A stretch of DNA of 64,000 nucleotides from an uncultured Clostridia bacterium (GTDB lineage Bacteria; Bacillota; Clostridia; Oscillospirales; CAG-272), in assembly GCA_947631765.1 (NCBI GenBank), contig CANRMP010000003.1, positions 105,052 to 169,051 of the forward strand. The letters run 5' to 3'. Both the position numbers and the translations under genes were made by a program. Positions 28,154-37,938 of the stretch are shown one piece after another (positions within the stretch are counted from its first letter, which is position 1; every line of letters starts with the position of its first letter). The notes under the pieces were generated by a model. The model did no database searches. It was not told where the DNA came from and worked only from the letters and a program-made list of their open reading frames with translations.

Positions 28154-29335
28154 TTATTTCCCTTTAAGCGCGCAGTTTATCTCCTCGGCAAGATCGGTTC
28201 TTTCCCAAAAAACGCCGAGATCTTCCCTTCCCATATGACCGTATGCGGCAAGGGGCGTGTATATCGGTTTTTTAAGACCGAATTTTTCGATAATTGCGGC
28301 GGGTCTGAGATCGACAAGCCTTGACAGCACTTTTGCTATCTCCTCGTCAGAGTATTTTGAGGTGCCGAAGGTATCGACCATCAGAGAAACGGGTCTTGCA
28401 ACTCCAATAGCGTATGCAAGCTCAATTTCGCATTTTGTCGCAATTTTTGCGGCGACCACATTTTTTGCAAGGTATCTTGCGGCGTAAGCGGCGCTTCTGT
28501 CAACCTTTGTGGGGTCCTTTCCCGAAAACGAACCGCCTCCGTGCCTTCCGTATCCGCCGTACGTGTCAACAATTATCTTCCGTCCGGTAAGTCCGCTGTC
28601 ACCCATAGGACCTCCGATAACAAAACGACCGGTCGGATTGATATAGATTTTTGTGTCCTTGTCAATAAGTGAACTCGGCACTGTCGTTTTTATCACTTTT
28701 TCTACTATGTCTTTTTCTATTGTGTCATGGGATACGTCGGGGTCATGCTGAGAGGAGACAACTATTGTGTCGACTCTTATCGGCTTGTCCTTGTCATACT
28801 CGACGGTTACCTGAGTTTTTCCGTCCGGACGAAGATATGAAAGCGTTCCGCTCTTTCTCGCAGCCGTAAGCGCTTTTGCAAGCTTATGAGCAAGAGAAAT
28901 GGGGAGCGGCATAAGCTCGGGAGTTTCGTCGCAGGCAAAGCCGAACATCATTCCCTGATCTCCCGCACCTGTTTCATAGGCGTCATTTTCACCGTTTTTT
29001 GCTTCAAGGCTTTTGTCAACGCCCATGGCAATATCGGGCGACTGACTGTGAATTGCGTTAATAACGGCGCAGGTCTCACAGTCAAAACCGTACTTTGCTC
29101 TGTCATAGCCGATATTTCGAACCGCATTTCTTACAATATCGTCGTATTTTACCGAGGCTTTTGAGCTTATTTCGCCCATAATGTAGATAACACCGGTGGT
29201 AGCGGTGGTCTCGCACGCCACTCTTGCGTCCGGGTCCTTTTCAAGCAGAGCGTCAAGAATCGAATCGGATATTATATCGCAAATTTTGTCGGGATGACCT
29301 TCGGTAACCGATTCGGAGGTAAACAGCTTCTTCAT
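28154..29335 (-). CDS. metK: S-adenosylmethionine synthetase
   Basis: A 393-residue MetK that makes SAM from methionine and ATP. Signature sequences: [16 protein letters not shown] at the N terminus, [12 protein letters not shown], and [19 protein letters not shown] (the P-loop-like region with Mg and K ligands). I chose the ATG at 29335, preceded by AAAGGA, because the upstream 40 codons of the frame are a SAM-I riboswitch rather than protein. It is monocistronic with its own promoter, riboswitch and terminator. Linked in function to mtnN at the left edge. Confidence 0.97.
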   Translation of the reverse strand: MKKLFTSESVTEGHPDKICDIISDSILDALLEKDPDARVACETTATTGVIYIMGEISSKASVKYDDIVRNAVRNIGYDRAKYGFDCETCAVINAIHSQSPDIAMGVDKSLEAKNGENDAYETGAGDQGMMFGFACDETPELMPLPISLAHKLAKALTAARKSGTLSYLRPDGKTQVTVEYDKDKPIRVDTIVVSSQHDPDVSHDTIEKDIVEKVIKTTVPSSLIDKDTKIYINPTGRFVIGGPMGDSGLTGRKIIVDTYGGYGRHGGGSFSGKDPTKVDRSAAYAARYLAKNVVAAKIATKCEIELAYAIGVARPVSLMVDTFGTSKYSDEEIAKVLSRLVDLRPAAIIEKFGLKKPIYTPLAAYGHMGREDLGVFWERTDLAEEINCALKGK

Positions 29336-29370
29336 ATTTGTATTTCCTTTCTCTTTTGGCAGCGCATAAT

Positions 29371-29399
29371 TTTCGGCGTCCGCTCCGCGGACGCCGAAA
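29371..29399 (-). promoter_or_regulatory. expression-platform hairpin of the metK riboswitch
   Basis: A 13-bp GC-rich stem TTTCGGCGTCCGC/GCGGACGCCGAAA with a 3-base loop directly after the SAM aptamer. It has the position of a terminator, but on the transcript it is followed by ATTATGCGC rather than a run of U. Confidence 0.7.
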
Positions 29400-29402
29400 T
29401 TT

Positions 29403-29485
29403 CTCATCTCCACGGAATTGGCACCTTGCATTTTTGCAGGTTGCCGTGACTTCACAGGGCCAGTCCCTCCATCACTCTTGATAAG
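29403..29485 (-). ncRNA. SAM-I (S-box) riboswitch
   Basis: On the minus strand CTTATCAAGAG, GGAGGGACTGGCCC, CGGCAACC, AAGGTGCCAATTCC and GATGAG occur in the order of the S-box consensus; P1 is CTTATC with GATGAG. It lies in the metK leader, a standard SAM-I target: SAM binding should lower expression. Confidence 0.95.
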
Positions 29486-29504
29486 ATATTTTTATTCTCA
29501 CTGC

Positions 29505-29533
29505 ATTATATCACAATACAATGCGTTTTGCAA
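29505..29533 (-). promoter_or_regulatory. promoter of metK
   Basis: On the minus strand TTGCAA (complement of 29528-29533), 17-base spacer, TATAAT (complement of 29505-29510), placing the start about 12 bases before the riboswitch. Confidence 0.8.
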
Positions 29534-29539
29534 TACCTG

Positions 29540-30037
29540 TCAGACCAAAAAGGACAAAAAACCTAAAATACCGTAGCTGACAAGCGTCATAATAACTCCT
29601 GCGGTAAGCACGCCTAATGTTACCGCAAGCATAGCCTTGGAAAATCTTGTGTTGATAAGCGCCGCGACAAGCGAGCCGGTCCATGCGCCGGTTCCGGGAA
29701 TCGGAATCGCAACAAAGATAAACAGCCCCCAAAAAGAGTACTTTTCCACCTTTTCCTTGTGCTTATCCGCCTTCTTTTCAAGCCAAAGGGATACCTTACA
29801 CAAATGGGGAACCTTGTTCATCCATTTAAGTATCGCCCTGATAAACAGAAGAATAAACGGAACGGGAATCAGGTTTCCGATGACCGCGATTATGTATGAC
29901 TGCCAAAAAGGCAGACCGAGGGCGGCGGCAAGAGGTATGCCGCCGCGAAGCTCGATAATCGGTATCATAGAGCAAAAGAAAACACACAGCTCTCGCCCTA
30001 CAATCTCAAGAAAAAAGTGTTCTATAGCCTCAACCAT
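29540..30037 (-). CDS. small multidrug export family membrane protein (COG2426)
   Basis: A 165-residue integral membrane protein with about four hydrophobic segments. The IIELRGGIPLAAALGLP motif and IPIPGTGAWTGSLVAAL are the hallmark of the COG2426/PF06695 family, named small multidrug export proteins although substrates are hardly studied. AAGGA lies upstream of the ATG. It follows ribU by about 50 bases on the same strand and may be cotranscribed with it under FMN control. Function uncertain. Confidence 0.8.
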   Translation of the reverse strand: MVEAIEHFFLEIVGRELCVFFCSMIPIIELRGGIPLAAALGLPFWQSYIIAVIGNLIPVPFILLFIRAILKWMNKVPHLCKVSLWLEKKADKHKEKVEKYSFWGLFIFVAIPIPGTGAWTGSLVAALINTRFSKAMLAVTLGVLTAGVIMTLVSYGILGFLSFLV

Positions 30038-30088
30038 TTCGTTGTTGTTTCCTTAGTTTTTATATGTCCGGCGTTGAATTAAAGCGCC

Positions 30089-30793
30089 TTAGCCTATTGT
30101 TTTACCAAAGCTTATCTTTCCGTTAAGGAAGATAAAGAGAATTACAAGTCCCGCCGCTATAAGAAGCACCGAGAGTACAAGCATAACAATTGATTTTTTT
30201 GAAAATACCTTGTTTTCTCGGGAATTTTCAAGACTTTGAAATTCGGTTATCCTTGCCCGCTTGAGCGCTGTTGAAACGGGTTTATAAAGCGCCGCCACAA
30301 TACCGGCGTTCATTATAGACTTTGCAAGATTGAAAGGCAAAAGTAAAACCGGAATAAGCCCCACAACCGTGGCTACATCAGTATGCATGAAATACGGCGT
30401 TACAATAAGATTAGCAAGCATCATAACCGAGGTCGTTGAAACGACCGCCGTGCATATTCCGACAATCGCAAAGGTAAAATTTCTTTTGCGGCTGTAAACA
30501 ATGGTTGCCGGAATGCAGAACGCCGCCGAAGAAATAAAGTTCATAATAAGACCGTAAACTCCGGTGTCGCTTATGGTTACAAACTCAATGAGCGCAACAA
30601 TTATCGGCATTATCAGCGCGTAAACCGGACCGCATATCATGGCGCCGATAAGGAGCAGAGCGTCTTTAAAATCAAGAGTCAAAAACTGCACGCCGATATG
30701 CACAACAAAGGTTGCGGCATAGGCAAGGGCAGAAAACATTGCGGCAATAGCCAGTTTTTTTAATTTAAGAATATTTTTCGCTGTAGTGTTCAT
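30089..30793 (-). CDS. ribU: ECF transporter S component, probable riboflavin transporter RibU
   Basis: A 234-residue membrane protein with about six transmembrane segments, the S (substrate-binding) subunit of an energy-coupling-factor importer. Near the N terminus, AIAAMFSALAYAATF is the usual S-component helix with alanines that docks on EcfT. The FMN riboswitch in its leader marks it as RibU, which imports riboflavin using the shared EcfAA'T module (not in this window). The C-terminal 60 residues, with an extra helix (IVMLVLSVLLIAAGLVILF), exceed the usual 190-200 residue length. AAAGGGG precedes the ATG. Confidence 0.88.
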   Translation of the reverse strand: MNTTAKNILKLKKLAIAAMFSALAYAATFVVHIGVQFLTLDFKDALLLIGAMICGPVYALIMPIIVALIEFVTISDTGVYGLIMNFISSAAFCIPATIVYSRKRNFTFAIVGICTAVVSTTSVMMLANLIVTPYFMHTDVATVVGLIPVLLLPFNLAKSIMNAGIVAALYKPVSTALKRARITEFQSLENSRENKVFSKKSIVMLVLSVLLIAAGLVILFIFLNGKISFGKTIG

Positions 30794-30832
30794 AATTCAA
30801 TCCCCTTTATGATTCGGTTTGCTTTAAGGGAA

Positions 30833-30860
30833 ATGAAAAAGAAATCGTGAAAGACGATTA
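30833..30860 (-). terminator. riboswitch terminator overlapping the FMN aptamer P1 strand
   Basis: On the minus strand AATCGT pairs with ACGATT around the loop CTTTC, with AAAAG/CTTTT able to extend it, followed by a U-rich TCTTTTTC. The 5' arm is the same AATCG segment that closes aptamer P1. Confidence 0.65.
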
Positions 30861-30970
30861 TCTTTTCTCATCCGGACTATACCGTCGGTACAGGAAATTA
30901 ACCTGTTCAGCATAAATGCGCGCGGACTTTACCGCCGATGTGGATTTTCACCAACCCCCAAAGTTAATCG
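30855..30970 (-). ncRNA. FMN (RFN) riboswitch
   Basis: On the minus strand GGTGAAAATCC, CGGCGGTAAAGTCCGCG, ACCGACGGTATAGTCCGGAUG-type sequence and a closing GAGAAAAGA match the RFN consensus in order. P1 is CGATTA-A-CTTT (5') with AAAG-A-TAATCG (3'). It lies in the ribU leader. Confidence 0.93.
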
Positions 30971-31024
30971 TAATACAATTAATATTTAATATTAGTTTAT
31001 ATTTAGTTTTGATTTTACGTAAAT

Positions 31025-31056
31025 TCGGGACGGGCAGAAAAACAGCCCGCCCCGAG
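31025..31056 (-). terminator. hairpin after tuf
   Basis: Stem TCGGGACGGGC/GCCCGCCCCGA with one mismatch, about 35 bases after the tuf stop codon. There is no long U run, so termination may be partial. Confidence 0.6.
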
Positions 31057-31089
31057 TTTAAATTAGCTACTTGAGTAAATTACCTCAAA

Positions 31090-32295
31090 TTAAGCAATGA
31101 TATCGGAAACAACGCCTGAACCGACGGTTCTGCCGCCTTCACGGATAGCGAAGCGGAGTCCCTTCTCGATAGCGATAGGTGTGATAAGCTCGACCGTGAG
31201 ATTTACGTTATCTCCGGGACGGCACATCTCAACGTCAGCGGGAAGAGAAATTGTTCCTGTAACGTCGGTTGTTCTGAAATAGAACTGAGGTCTGTAGCCT
31301 GCGAAGAAGGGGCCGTGACGTCCGCCTTCCTTTTCAGTCAGAACGTAAACCTGTCCTGTGAACTTTGTGTGAGGGTTAACCGAACCGGGAGCGCAGAGAA
31401 CCTGTCCTCTCTCGACCTCGTTCTTTGCAATACCGCGGAGCAGTGCGCCGATGTTGTCTCCTGCCTCTGCAAGATCCATGAGCTTGTGGAACATCTCAAC
31501 GCCTGTAACGGTTGTTTTCTTTCTTTCCTCTGTAAGACCGATGATTTCTACAACGTCGCCGACCTTAACGGTTCCGCGCTCTACTCTACCTGTTGCAACC
31601 GTTCCACGTCCGGAAATTGAGAACACGTCCTCAACGGGCATAAGGAAAGGAAGATCAGACTTACGGTCAGGAGTGGGAATATAAGTGTCAACTGCGTGCA
31701 TAAGCTCAAGAATAGGAGCGTATACGGGGTCGTTGGGGTCCTTTGAGGGGGACTCAAGAGCGTTACGTGCGGAACCGCGGATGATAGGAGTTTCATCGCC
31801 GGGGAACTCGTACTCGGTGAGAAGGTCTCTGACTTCCATCTCGGCAAGGTCAAGAAGCTCTTCGTCGTCAACAAGGTCTGTCTTGTTCATGAAAACGACG
31901 ATAGCGGGAACGCCGACCTGACGGGCGAGCAGAACGTGCTCACGGGTCTGCTGAAGAGGTCCGTCTGTACCTGCGACAACAAGGATAGCGCCGTCCATCT
32001 GAGCCGCACCGGTGATCATGTTCTTGACATAGTCGGCATGCCCGGGACAGTCAACGTGAGCGTAGTGGCGAGCCTCTGTTTCGTACTCAACGTGTCTTGT
32101 GTTGATTGTGATTCCTCTTGCCTTCTCTTCGGGAGCGTTATCGATCTGGTCATATGCCATGAACTCGATACTGCTGTTTGAAAGGGAAAGTGTTTTTGTG
32201 ATTGCTGCTGTAAGAGTTGTTTTGCCGTGGTCAACATGTCCGATAGTACCAATGTTAACATGAGGTTTCGTTCTTTCAAACTTAGCTTTTGCCAT
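31090..32295 (-). CDS. tuf: elongation factor Tu
   Basis: A 401-residue translational GTPase that brings aminoacyl-tRNA to the ribosome. G1 [10 protein letters not shown]2 with RGITIN, G3 DCPGH and G4 NKTD are present; G5 reads GSARNAL where GSALKAL is usual. Domains 2 and 3 follow with [13 protein letters not shown] and [18 protein letters not shown] precedes the ATG. It is the last gene of the rpsL-rpsG-fusA-tuf str operon, 66 bases after fusA. Its good conservation makes it a useful taxonomic marker. Confidence 0.98.
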   Translation of the reverse strand: MAKAKFERTKPHVNIGTIGHVDHGKTTLTAAITKTLSLSNSSIEFMAYDQIDNAPEEKARGITINTRHVEYETEARHYAHVDCPGHADYVKNMITGAAQMDGAILVVAGTDGPLQQTREHVLLARQVGVPAIVVFMNKTDLVDDEELLDLAEMEVRDLLTEYEFPGDETPIIRGSARNALESPSKDPNDPVYAPILELMHAVDTYIPTPDRKSDLPFLMPVEDVFSISGRGTVATGRVERGTVKVGDVVEIIGLTEERKKTTVTGVEMFHKLMDLAEAGDNIGALLRGIAKNEVERGQVLCAPGSVNPHTKFTGQVYVLTEKEGGRHGPFFAGYRPQFYFRTTDVTGTISLPADVEMCRPGDNVNLTVELITPIAIEKGLRFAIREGGRTVGSGVVSDIIA

Positions 32296-32361
32296 TGTAA
32301 TTTTCCTCCAATTTTTTGTGTTTTTTAATTTTAATAAATAAAATAGTTTTACTTTGTAGAA

Positions 32362-34443
32362 TTACTTTTTGCCGGCTATGATTGTATCCATAATCGACTT
32401 CGGAACCTCGGAGAAGTGACTGGGCTCCATTGAGTACTGTCCTCTTCCCTGAGTTTTGCTGCGAAGGTCGGTTGCGTATCCGAACATCTCCGCAAGCGGG
32501 ACCATTGCGACTATCTCATGCGCGCCCGAAATAGGCTCCATTGACTGAATCTGTCCGCGGCGGCTGTTAAAGTCTCCGATGACGTCTCCGAGATAGTCCT
32601 CGGGGGTGATGGTGACAACCTTCATGATAGGCTCAGTAATTACCGGATCCGCCTTCTTCATGGCGTCCTTAAACGCCATTGAACCGGCTATCTTGAATGC
32701 CATTTCAGAGGAGTCAACCTCGTGATACGAACCGTCGTAAAGAGTGACCTTGACGTCAACCACGTTGTAGCCCGCAAGCACTCCGGCAGTCATTGCGCCC
32801 TGAATACCTGCGTCAACCGCGGGAATATATTCCTTAGGAATGGCGCCTCCGACAACCTTGTTGATAAATTCGTATCCCTTGCCGGGCTCGTTAGGCTCAA
32901 TGGTAATTTTGACGTGACCGTATTGACCCTTACCGCCCGACTGACGCGCGTATTTGGTATCCGAATCCGCGCTCTTTCTTATGGTTTCTTTGTAAGATAC
33001 CTGAGGTTTACCGATATTAGCCTCAACCTTGAACTCACGAAGCAGTCTGTCTACGATTATTTCAAGGTGGAGCTCGCCCATTCCCGCGATAATCGTCTGC
33101 CCCGTTTCTTCATCGGTATAGGTTCTGAATGTCGGGTCCTCTTCGGCAAGCTTGCCAAGCGCAATTCCCATCTTTTCCTGACCTGCCTTGGTTTTCGGCT
33201 CGATTGCCACCTTGATAACAGGCTCCGGAAATTCCATCGATTCAAGAATGACGGGGTCGGACTCGGCGCAGAGAGTGTCGCCGGTAGTGGTATTTTTAAG
33301 ACCGACTACTGCCGCAATATCTCCCGAATAACATTCGTCGATATCCTTACGCTCGTTGGCGTGCATCTGGAGTATTCTTCCCATACGCTCTCTCGACTTT
33401 TTGACCGAGTTGTAAACCGTGGTTCCGGCAACAACCGTCCCCGAATATACACGGAAGAAGGTCAGCCTTCCCACATACGGGTCGGTCATGATTTTGAAAG
33501 CTAAAGCCGAGAAGGGCGCGCTGTCGTCCGAATGACGCTCAACCTCGTTGTCGCCGTCGTCTCGTCTCGGGTCGATACCCTTGATTGCCGGAATATCCAC
33601 CGGCGCGGGCATATAATCAACAACTGCGTCAAGCAGCTTCTGAACGCCCTTGTTTCTGTACGAGGTTCCGCATATAACCGGAACTATCTCGTTATTAATT
33701 GTAGCCTTGCGAAGCGCCGCTTTAAGCTCGGGGGCTGTTATCTCCTCGCCCTCAAGGTACTTCATTGTAAGGTCCTCGTCTGTTTCGACGATCTCCTCGA
33801 CCATTTGCTGTCTGTACTGCTCGGCTATCTCCCTCATGTCCTCCGGAATCGGCTCGACTCTCATGTCCTTACCGAGATCATCGTAATATACGTCTGATTC
33901 CATGTTCATAAGGTCGATAATTCCTTTGAATTGATCCTCGGAACCGATAGGAAGCTGTATCGGAACGGCGTTTGCTTTAAGACGCTCTCTGAGCATCTTG
34001 ACACAACGGAAGAAATCCGCTCCCATTATGTCCATTTTGTTTACATATACCATTCTCGGTACATGATATTTGTCTGCCTGACGCCAGACGGTCTCTGACT
34101 GCGGCTCAACGCCGCCTTTTGCGCAGAGTACGGTTACGGAGCCGTCAAGCACACGGAGTGAACGCTCAACCTCAACGGTAAAGTCAACATGCCCGGGGGT
34201 GTCGATAATATTTATACGATTGCCCTTCCAGTAGCAGGTCGTTGCGGCAGAGGTGATTGTGATTCCTCTTTCCTGCTCCTGCTCCATCCAGTCCATTGTT
34301 GCTCCGCCGTCGTGAACCTCACCCATCTTGTGTGTTTTACCCGTGTAAAAGAGTATTCTCTCTGTCGTCGTGGTCTTACCGGCGTCAATATGCGCCATAA
34401 TACCGATGTTACGGGTGTTTTCAAGAGAGTATTCTCTCGGCAT
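32362..34443 (-). CDS. fusA: elongation factor G
   Basis: A 693-residue GTPase that drives translocation and, with RRF, ribosome recycling. G1 [14 protein letters not shown]3 DTPGHVDFT and G4 NKMD are intact, followed by the EF-G domains II-V, including the domain IV tip region near [19 protein letters not shown] precedes the ATG. Second-last gene in the str operon, 29 bases after rpsG. Length and motifs fit canonical EF-G rather than the tetracycline-protection or EF-G2 paralogues. Confidence 0.97.
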   Translation of the reverse strand: MPREYSLENTRNIGIMAHIDAGKTTTTERILFYTGKTHKMGEVHDGGATMDWMEQEQERGITITSAATTCYWKGNRINIIDTPGHVDFTVEVERSLRVLDGSVTVLCAKGGVEPQSETVWRQADKYHVPRMVYVNKMDIMGADFFRCVKMLRERLKANAVPIQLPIGSEDQFKGIIDLMNMESDVYYDDLGKDMRVEPIPEDMREIAEQYRQQMVEEIVETDEDLTMKYLEGEEITAPELKAALRKATINNEIVPVICGTSYRNKGVQKLLDAVVDYMPAPVDIPAIKGIDPRRDDGDNEVERHSDDSAPFSALAFKIMTDPYVGRLTFFRVYSGTVVAGTTVYNSVKKSRERMGRILQMHANERKDIDECYSGDIAAVVGLKNTTTGDTLCAESDPVILESMEFPEPVIKVAIEPKTKAGQEKMGIALGKLAEEDPTFRTYTDEETGQTIIAGMGELHLEIIVDRLLREFKVEANIGKPQVSYKETIRKSADSDTKYARQSGGKGQYGHVKITIEPNEPGKGYEFINKVVGGAIPKEYIPAVDAGIQGAMTAGVLAGYNVVDVKVTLYDGSYHEVDSSEMAFKIAGSMAFKDAMKKADPVITEPIMKVVTITPEDYLGDVIGDFNSRRGQIQSMEPISGAHEIVAMVPLAEMFGYATDLRSKTQGRGQYSMEPSHFSEVPKSIMDTIIAGKK

Positions 34444-34472
34444 ATTCTTTGTGTCTCCTTAAACTCAATAAC

Positions 34473-34943
34473 TCAATATCTGATATGCGCAAAAGCCTTG
34501 TTGGCTTCAGCCATTCTATGTGTTTCTTCCTTTTTCTTAAATGCTCCGCCCATGCTGTTCGAAGCATCAAGAATCTCGGCGGCAAGGCGTTCAGCCATCG
34601 TCTTTTCGCCGCGCTGTCTCGAATAGGTTCTTATCCAGCGAAGACCCAGCGTTTGTCTTCTTGCGGGTCTTACCTCCATAGGCACCTGATAGGTCGAACC
34701 GCCCAGACGGCGAGCCTTGACCTCAAGCACCGGCATTACGTTTTCAAGAGCAGCGGTAAAGACCTCAAGGGCGTTCTTTTCGGATTTTTCTTCAACGATT
34801 TTAAACGCATCGTAAACAATCTTCTGAGCAACGCCTTTCTTGCCGTCGTACATGATGTTGTTGATGAGCTTTGTCACCAGCGTTGAACCGTACATCGGGT
34901 CCGGCAGCACTTCTCTCTTGGAAATTTGTCCTCTTCTTGGCAC
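34473..34943 (-). CDS. rpsG: 30S ribosomal protein S7
   Basis: A 156-residue primary assembly protein of the 30S head that contacts the E-site tRNA. Starts [16 protein letters not shown] with typical [13 protein letters not shown] and ending [15 protein letters not shown]. The start codon is GTG (34943), 9 bases behind GGAGGG. The 164-base gap after rpsL is longer than within the rest of the operon; in E. coli the corresponding gap is where S7 represses its own mRNA, so this gap may be regulatory (inference). Confidence 0.97.
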   Translation of the reverse strand: MPRRGQISKREVLPDPMYGSTLVTKLINNIMYDGKKGVAQKIVYDAFKIVEEKSEKNALEVFTAALENVMPVLEVKARRLGGSTYQVPMEVRPARRQTLGLRWIRTYSRQRGEKTMAERLAAEILDASNSMGGAFKKKEETHRMAEANKAFAHIRY

Positions 34944-35107
34944 TTTAACTTCCCTCCTTCATTAAAAATATGATATCATTGGTACTCGAAAGATTTCTTC
35001 CGCAGTGCAGGACACAGCTTGTCAGATTAAACAATAAACATTGCGGTAATCAGCAAAAAACTCTGTGTGCACAAACGATAAAAAACTACTTACCTTTTTG
35101 ACCCCGA

Positions 35108-35530
35108 TTATTTCTTTGCGGTTTTGGGTCTCTTTGCGCCGTACTTTGACCTTCCCTGTCTGCGCGATTCAACTCCCTGAGTATCAAGGGTTCCGCGGAT
35201 TATGTGATATCTCACACCGGGCAGGTCACGGACTCTTCCTCCTCTGATGAGAACAACCGAGTGTTCCTGAAGGTTGTGTCCGATTCCGGGAATATAGGTT
35301 GTCGCCTCAAGCCCGTTGGTAAGTCTCACTCTGGCAATCTTACGGATAGCCGAGTTAGGCTTCTTCGGGTTCATGGTCGAAACCTTGGTACATACTCCTC
35401 TTTTCTGGGGAGCGCTTTGATCTGTGGGTGTGTTGCTCAGCGAGTTAAAGCCTCTCTGAAGCACAGGCGCCTTGGATTTGTACTCTGACTTTTTTCTTCC
35501 CTGCTTAACCAGTTGGTTAAATGTTGGCAT
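35108..35530 (-). CDS. rpsL: 30S ribosomal protein S12
   Basis: A 140-residue decoding-centre protein. The streptomycin-related loop reads [14 protein letters not shown] with the wild-type Lys, and [14 protein letters not shown] carries the Asp that is usually methylthiolated. A C-terminal basic tail ([18 protein letters not shown]) is typical of the longer Firmicute form. AGGAGG precedes the ATG. First gene of the str operon, transcribed from a consensus promoter through a structured leader of about 105 bases. Confidence 0.98.
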   Translation of the reverse strand: MPTFNQLVKQGRKKSEYKSKAPVLQRGFNSLSNTPTDQSAPQKRGVCTKVSTMNPKKPNSAIRKIARVRLTNGLEATTYIPGIGHNLQEHSVVLIRGGRVRDLPGVRYHIIRGTLDTQGVESRRQGRSKYGAKRPKTAKK

Positions 35531-35583
35531 GCTTGCACCTCCTGTTCTTGCTGATTTTTTCGATGTTTATCGTTTTGTCCGAC

Positions 35584-35627
35584 TGTGATTATAGGCTGAA
35601 AAGTGCATATTGGCACAGTTAATCACA
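35584..35627 (-). promoter_or_regulatory. structured leader of the str operon
   Basis: A long-loop stem TGTGATTA/TAATCACA (35584-35591 with 35620-35627) encloses a second stem GTGC/GCAC (35603-35606 with 35613-35616). It lies in the untranslated leader of rpsL and may be an r-protein binding site. Inference from base pairing only. Confidence 0.4.
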
Positions 35628-35640
35628 TTAAGACTAAGTT

Positions 35641-35669
35641 ATTATACCACCGATAATTCAAATTGTCAA
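35641..35669 (-). promoter_or_regulatory. promoter of the str operon
   Basis: On the minus strand TTGACA (complement of 35664-35669), 17-base spacer, TATAAT (complement of 35641-35646): full consensus. The leader is about 105 bases. Confidence 0.88.
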
Positions 35670-35827
35670 GTATTGTTTATTATATGAGTAATATTCTCCC
35701 TTTTGCACAAAAACATGCTTAAAAAATCCCGATATATACTGTGATTTTGACATGGTTTTCGGCAAAATTGCCAAAATATTTGAAATCCGAATGAATTTAC
35801 GATATATAATGCACCGAGCGCAAAATC

Positions 35828-35866
35828 ACCGGAGCCGCCGCAAATACACTTTGAGGCAGCTCCGGT
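35828..35866. terminator. hairpin after third solute-binding protein
   Basis: ACCGGAGC/GCTCCGGT (35828-35835 with 35859-35866). The T run (CTTTTTTG) is on the plus-strand side, so on the minus strand the hairpin is preceded by As and followed by GATTTTGC. Confidence 0.65.
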
Positions 35867-35887
35867 CAAGCTTTTTTGTTTTATTAC

Positions 35888-37636
35888 TTATGTTTCGGGC
35901 ATTCCGTCGGGATACAGCATATTGTTGTACCATTCGCGGTATTGCTTGTTAAACGCGTATACGTCGTTGTTTCTGTTGGACAGACCGTAAATAACATATA
36001 TATTGTCCGACAGCCATCTTTCAAGTGAATTGAAGAAGGCGTTGGGCTCGGCAATTTCACCTGTCGAGGTGTCGACAACGCTGCCGAATTCGCGCATTTT
36101 CACCCAAAGCTCCTCGTAAAGAAGCTCAAGTTGGAGGCTTGCCTCTTCAACGGTAATTCCATTTTGAATCGAGGGGTCGTACGTGTTCTTAGTGTCATAT
36201 TTGAGCGAGAAGCCGATGTTGGGCGAGAAATGAGCTTCTCTTGAAGCGTTCTTTGCAAGCTCCCAGTTGTTTGCCGAATACATAAGCTCGGACTCTGTCA
36301 TGTCGGTATTCTGCCATACAAGGAATAGGTTGCCGGTCTTGTACATATCCATTGAATATGTATAGTATGCGCCGGTCGGCTGTCTGTTTTCGTCTTCAAC
36401 TGGCGTGCTCACTCTTGTGACAACGCCGTTCTCGTCACGTGTATACGTCACATTTTCAACGCCGTACAGAAGCATATTTCTCATTTCGACGTTGGTGTTG
36501 AAATAATTGATAATCTCGGTGCAGCGAGTAACGTCGGTGGTAAATGCGCTTACCGCAAACATCGAAGCGTAAACCTCGGAGGTCTCGGCAATAGGTCCTC
36601 TGTGGCGCACAACATAGTACTCGTCCTCGTACTGCTCGGGAAGCTCGCTCGTGCCTTTGATATAAGCGGCGCCGAACTTCGTGTCAAAATCAACCTTTTC
36701 GGTGTAAATCGGATAATCTCCGTTAATGGAAGCGAAAGAAGTGATAGTTGTAAGGAGGGCTCTTACCGCATCTATCATCATTATATTCGAGGGACCGAAA
36801 GCGGTCTCCGAATCGATAACGGCGCCTTCTTCAACATAGCTTGCAACGACCGAGGGTCTTCCGGTAACGCTTTCAAGACCCATTTCATTGATGTTGTAAA
36901 GCGGCTTTACGTCCTTTTCGTAATGCGCGAGGTCAACAAGATACTGCCCTATCGAATTAAGGTCGGTAACCTCGTCAATATCGTAATTGTACTTATCGAA
37001 AAGCTCTTTGTTTATAAGCAGATACTCATATTCGCCATAAAATGAGTTGGAAGGTATCGCATACTGAATATCGTTTATTTTTCCGAAATTCATAAGGCTC
37101 GGAGTTATGTACTTGTTAAGCAGAATTGCATTTCCGGTAGTGGCGTTGAACGCGTCGGAAAGGTCGGCAATCTTCTTGTCGCGGTAATAAGTTACAAGCT
37201 CGTTGTAATCCGAAACAAGGAATATGTCAATCTGATTTTCGTAAGGCTCGGGGTATACCGTTACCTCGCGTCCCGTCTCTTCGTTTATAACAACGTCCTT
37301 ATTGCTGCCCGCAGAGGATTTTTTAATTCCCGCCTCGACATCCGCGGCTCTTGCGGCAAGCCGAGTCTGAACCTCCGCAGTGTACTCGTTTTCCGTGTAC
37401 AGCTGAAGCACGATATGTGTGTTAAACATTCTCTCGGTAACATTGTTGATAGCATCCTGAACGGCCTTGACGCCTTCCGGAGTGGTTCCTTCGTTTTTCA
37501 TCAGCGTTAAAGTGATGGTCATCGGCACAAAAGTGCTCTTTGACGACTGATTTCCCTGATTGCCGCAGGAAATCAGCGCAATAGAAGAAACGAGCATTGT
37601 GATGCATAAAAACAAGCTCAGAAGTCTTTTTTTCAT
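35888..37636 (-). CDS. extracellular solute-binding lipoprotein (LipO/LplA-like)
   Basis: A 582-residue lipoprotein with signal peptide to Cys24 (lipobox LISC). The length and pattern (SDYNELVTYYRDKKIADLS, GKINDIQYAIPSNSF, YLLINKELFDKYNYD) fit the larger SBP_bac_1-type binding proteins of Clostridial ABC importers for oligosaccharides. No permease is encoded nearby, so its partner is unknown. It is not closely similar to the tandem pair at 6233-9428. It has its own near-consensus promoter and AGGAGG site. Probable role: capture of a sugar at the cell surface. Confidence 0.8.
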   Translation of the reverse strand: MKKRLLSLFLCITMLVSSIALISCGNQGNQSSKSTFVPMTITLTLMKNEGTTPEGVKAVQDAINNVTERMFNTHIVLQLYTENEYTAEVQTRLAARAADVEAGIKKSSAGSNKDVVINEETGREVTVYPEPYENQIDIFLVSDYNELVTYYRDKKIADLSDAFNATTGNAILLNKYITPSLMNFGKINDIQYAIPSNSFYGEYEYLLINKELFDKYNYDIDEVTDLNSIGQYLVDLAHYEKDVKPLYNINEMGLESVTGRPSVVASYVEEGAVIDSETAFGPSNIMMIDAVRALLTTITSFASINGDYPIYTEKVDFDTKFGAAYIKGTSELPEQYEDEYYVVRHRGPIAETSEVYASMFAVSAFTTDVTRCTEIINYFNTNVEMRNMLLYGVENVTYTRDENGVVTRVSTPVEDENRQPTGAYYTYSMDMYKTGNLFLVWQNTDMTESELMYSANNWELAKNASREAHFSPNIGFSLKYDTKNTYDPSIQNGITVEEASLQLELLYEELWVKMREFGSVVDTSTGEIAEPNAFFNSLERWLSDNIYVIYGLSNRNNDVYAFNKQYREWYNNMLYPDGMPET

Positions 37637-37701
37637 GCGTATCCTCCTTAATACAAAAGCAGATGAATATAAATTCGCTGCCCAATATATTTAACATTAT
37701 T

Positions 37702-37730
37702 ATTTTACAACAAAAAAGTGATTATGTCAA
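37702..37730 (-). promoter_or_regulatory. promoter of third solute-binding protein
   Basis: On the minus strand TTGACA (complement of 37725-37730), 17-base spacer, TAAAAT (complement of 37702-37707). Confidence 0.82.
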
Positions 37731-37938
37731 GAAGTATTTATAAAAGCAGGACGCCTAAAAGCGGGTATTAATTCACAGCTTGTTCACCGAAAACATTATC
37801 CTGCAATTCAATTTGAACAATTTCAGAGACTGATTTTTGTGTAGATTAGCTTATTATTTCAGCAATTTATACAATTTATCTCTTCTTAATTTGTACATAA
37901 TGACAAATTTTCATCGTCAGGCGCTAAAAATATACCTC
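37731..37938. other. intergenic stretch after rpoD
   Basis: Together with 37637-37730 this forms a 302-bp gap between rpoD and the solute-binding gene. Apart from the promoter at 37702-37730 I see AT-rich sequence, no convincing terminator for rpoD and no small gene. Confidence 0.4.

Larger units (their letters stand above)
30794..31089. other. 296-bp region between tuf and ribU
   Basis: Contains the ribU leader with its riboswitch and terminator, an AT-rich stretch (30971-31020) that must hold the ribU promoter though I see no clear hexamers, and the hairpin after tuf. No gene. Confidence 0.5.
35531..35887. other. 357-bp region between rpsL and the third solute-binding protein
   Basis: From right to left: hairpin after the solute-binding gene (35828-35866), an AT-rich stretch containing the palindrome GGCAAAATTGCC (about 35761-35772), then the str promoter and leader. 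No gene is supported. Confidence 0.5.

Noticed and set aside
29336..29455. 40-codon N-terminal extension of MetK
   Set aside because: These bases are the SAM-I riboswitch and its hairpin; the family starts at the ATG 29335.
31090..32295. Antibiotic-resistant EF-Tu variant because of the unusual G5 region
   Set aside because: GSARNAL differs from the usual GSALKAL only outside known elfamycin sites, and lineage variation is the simpler reading.
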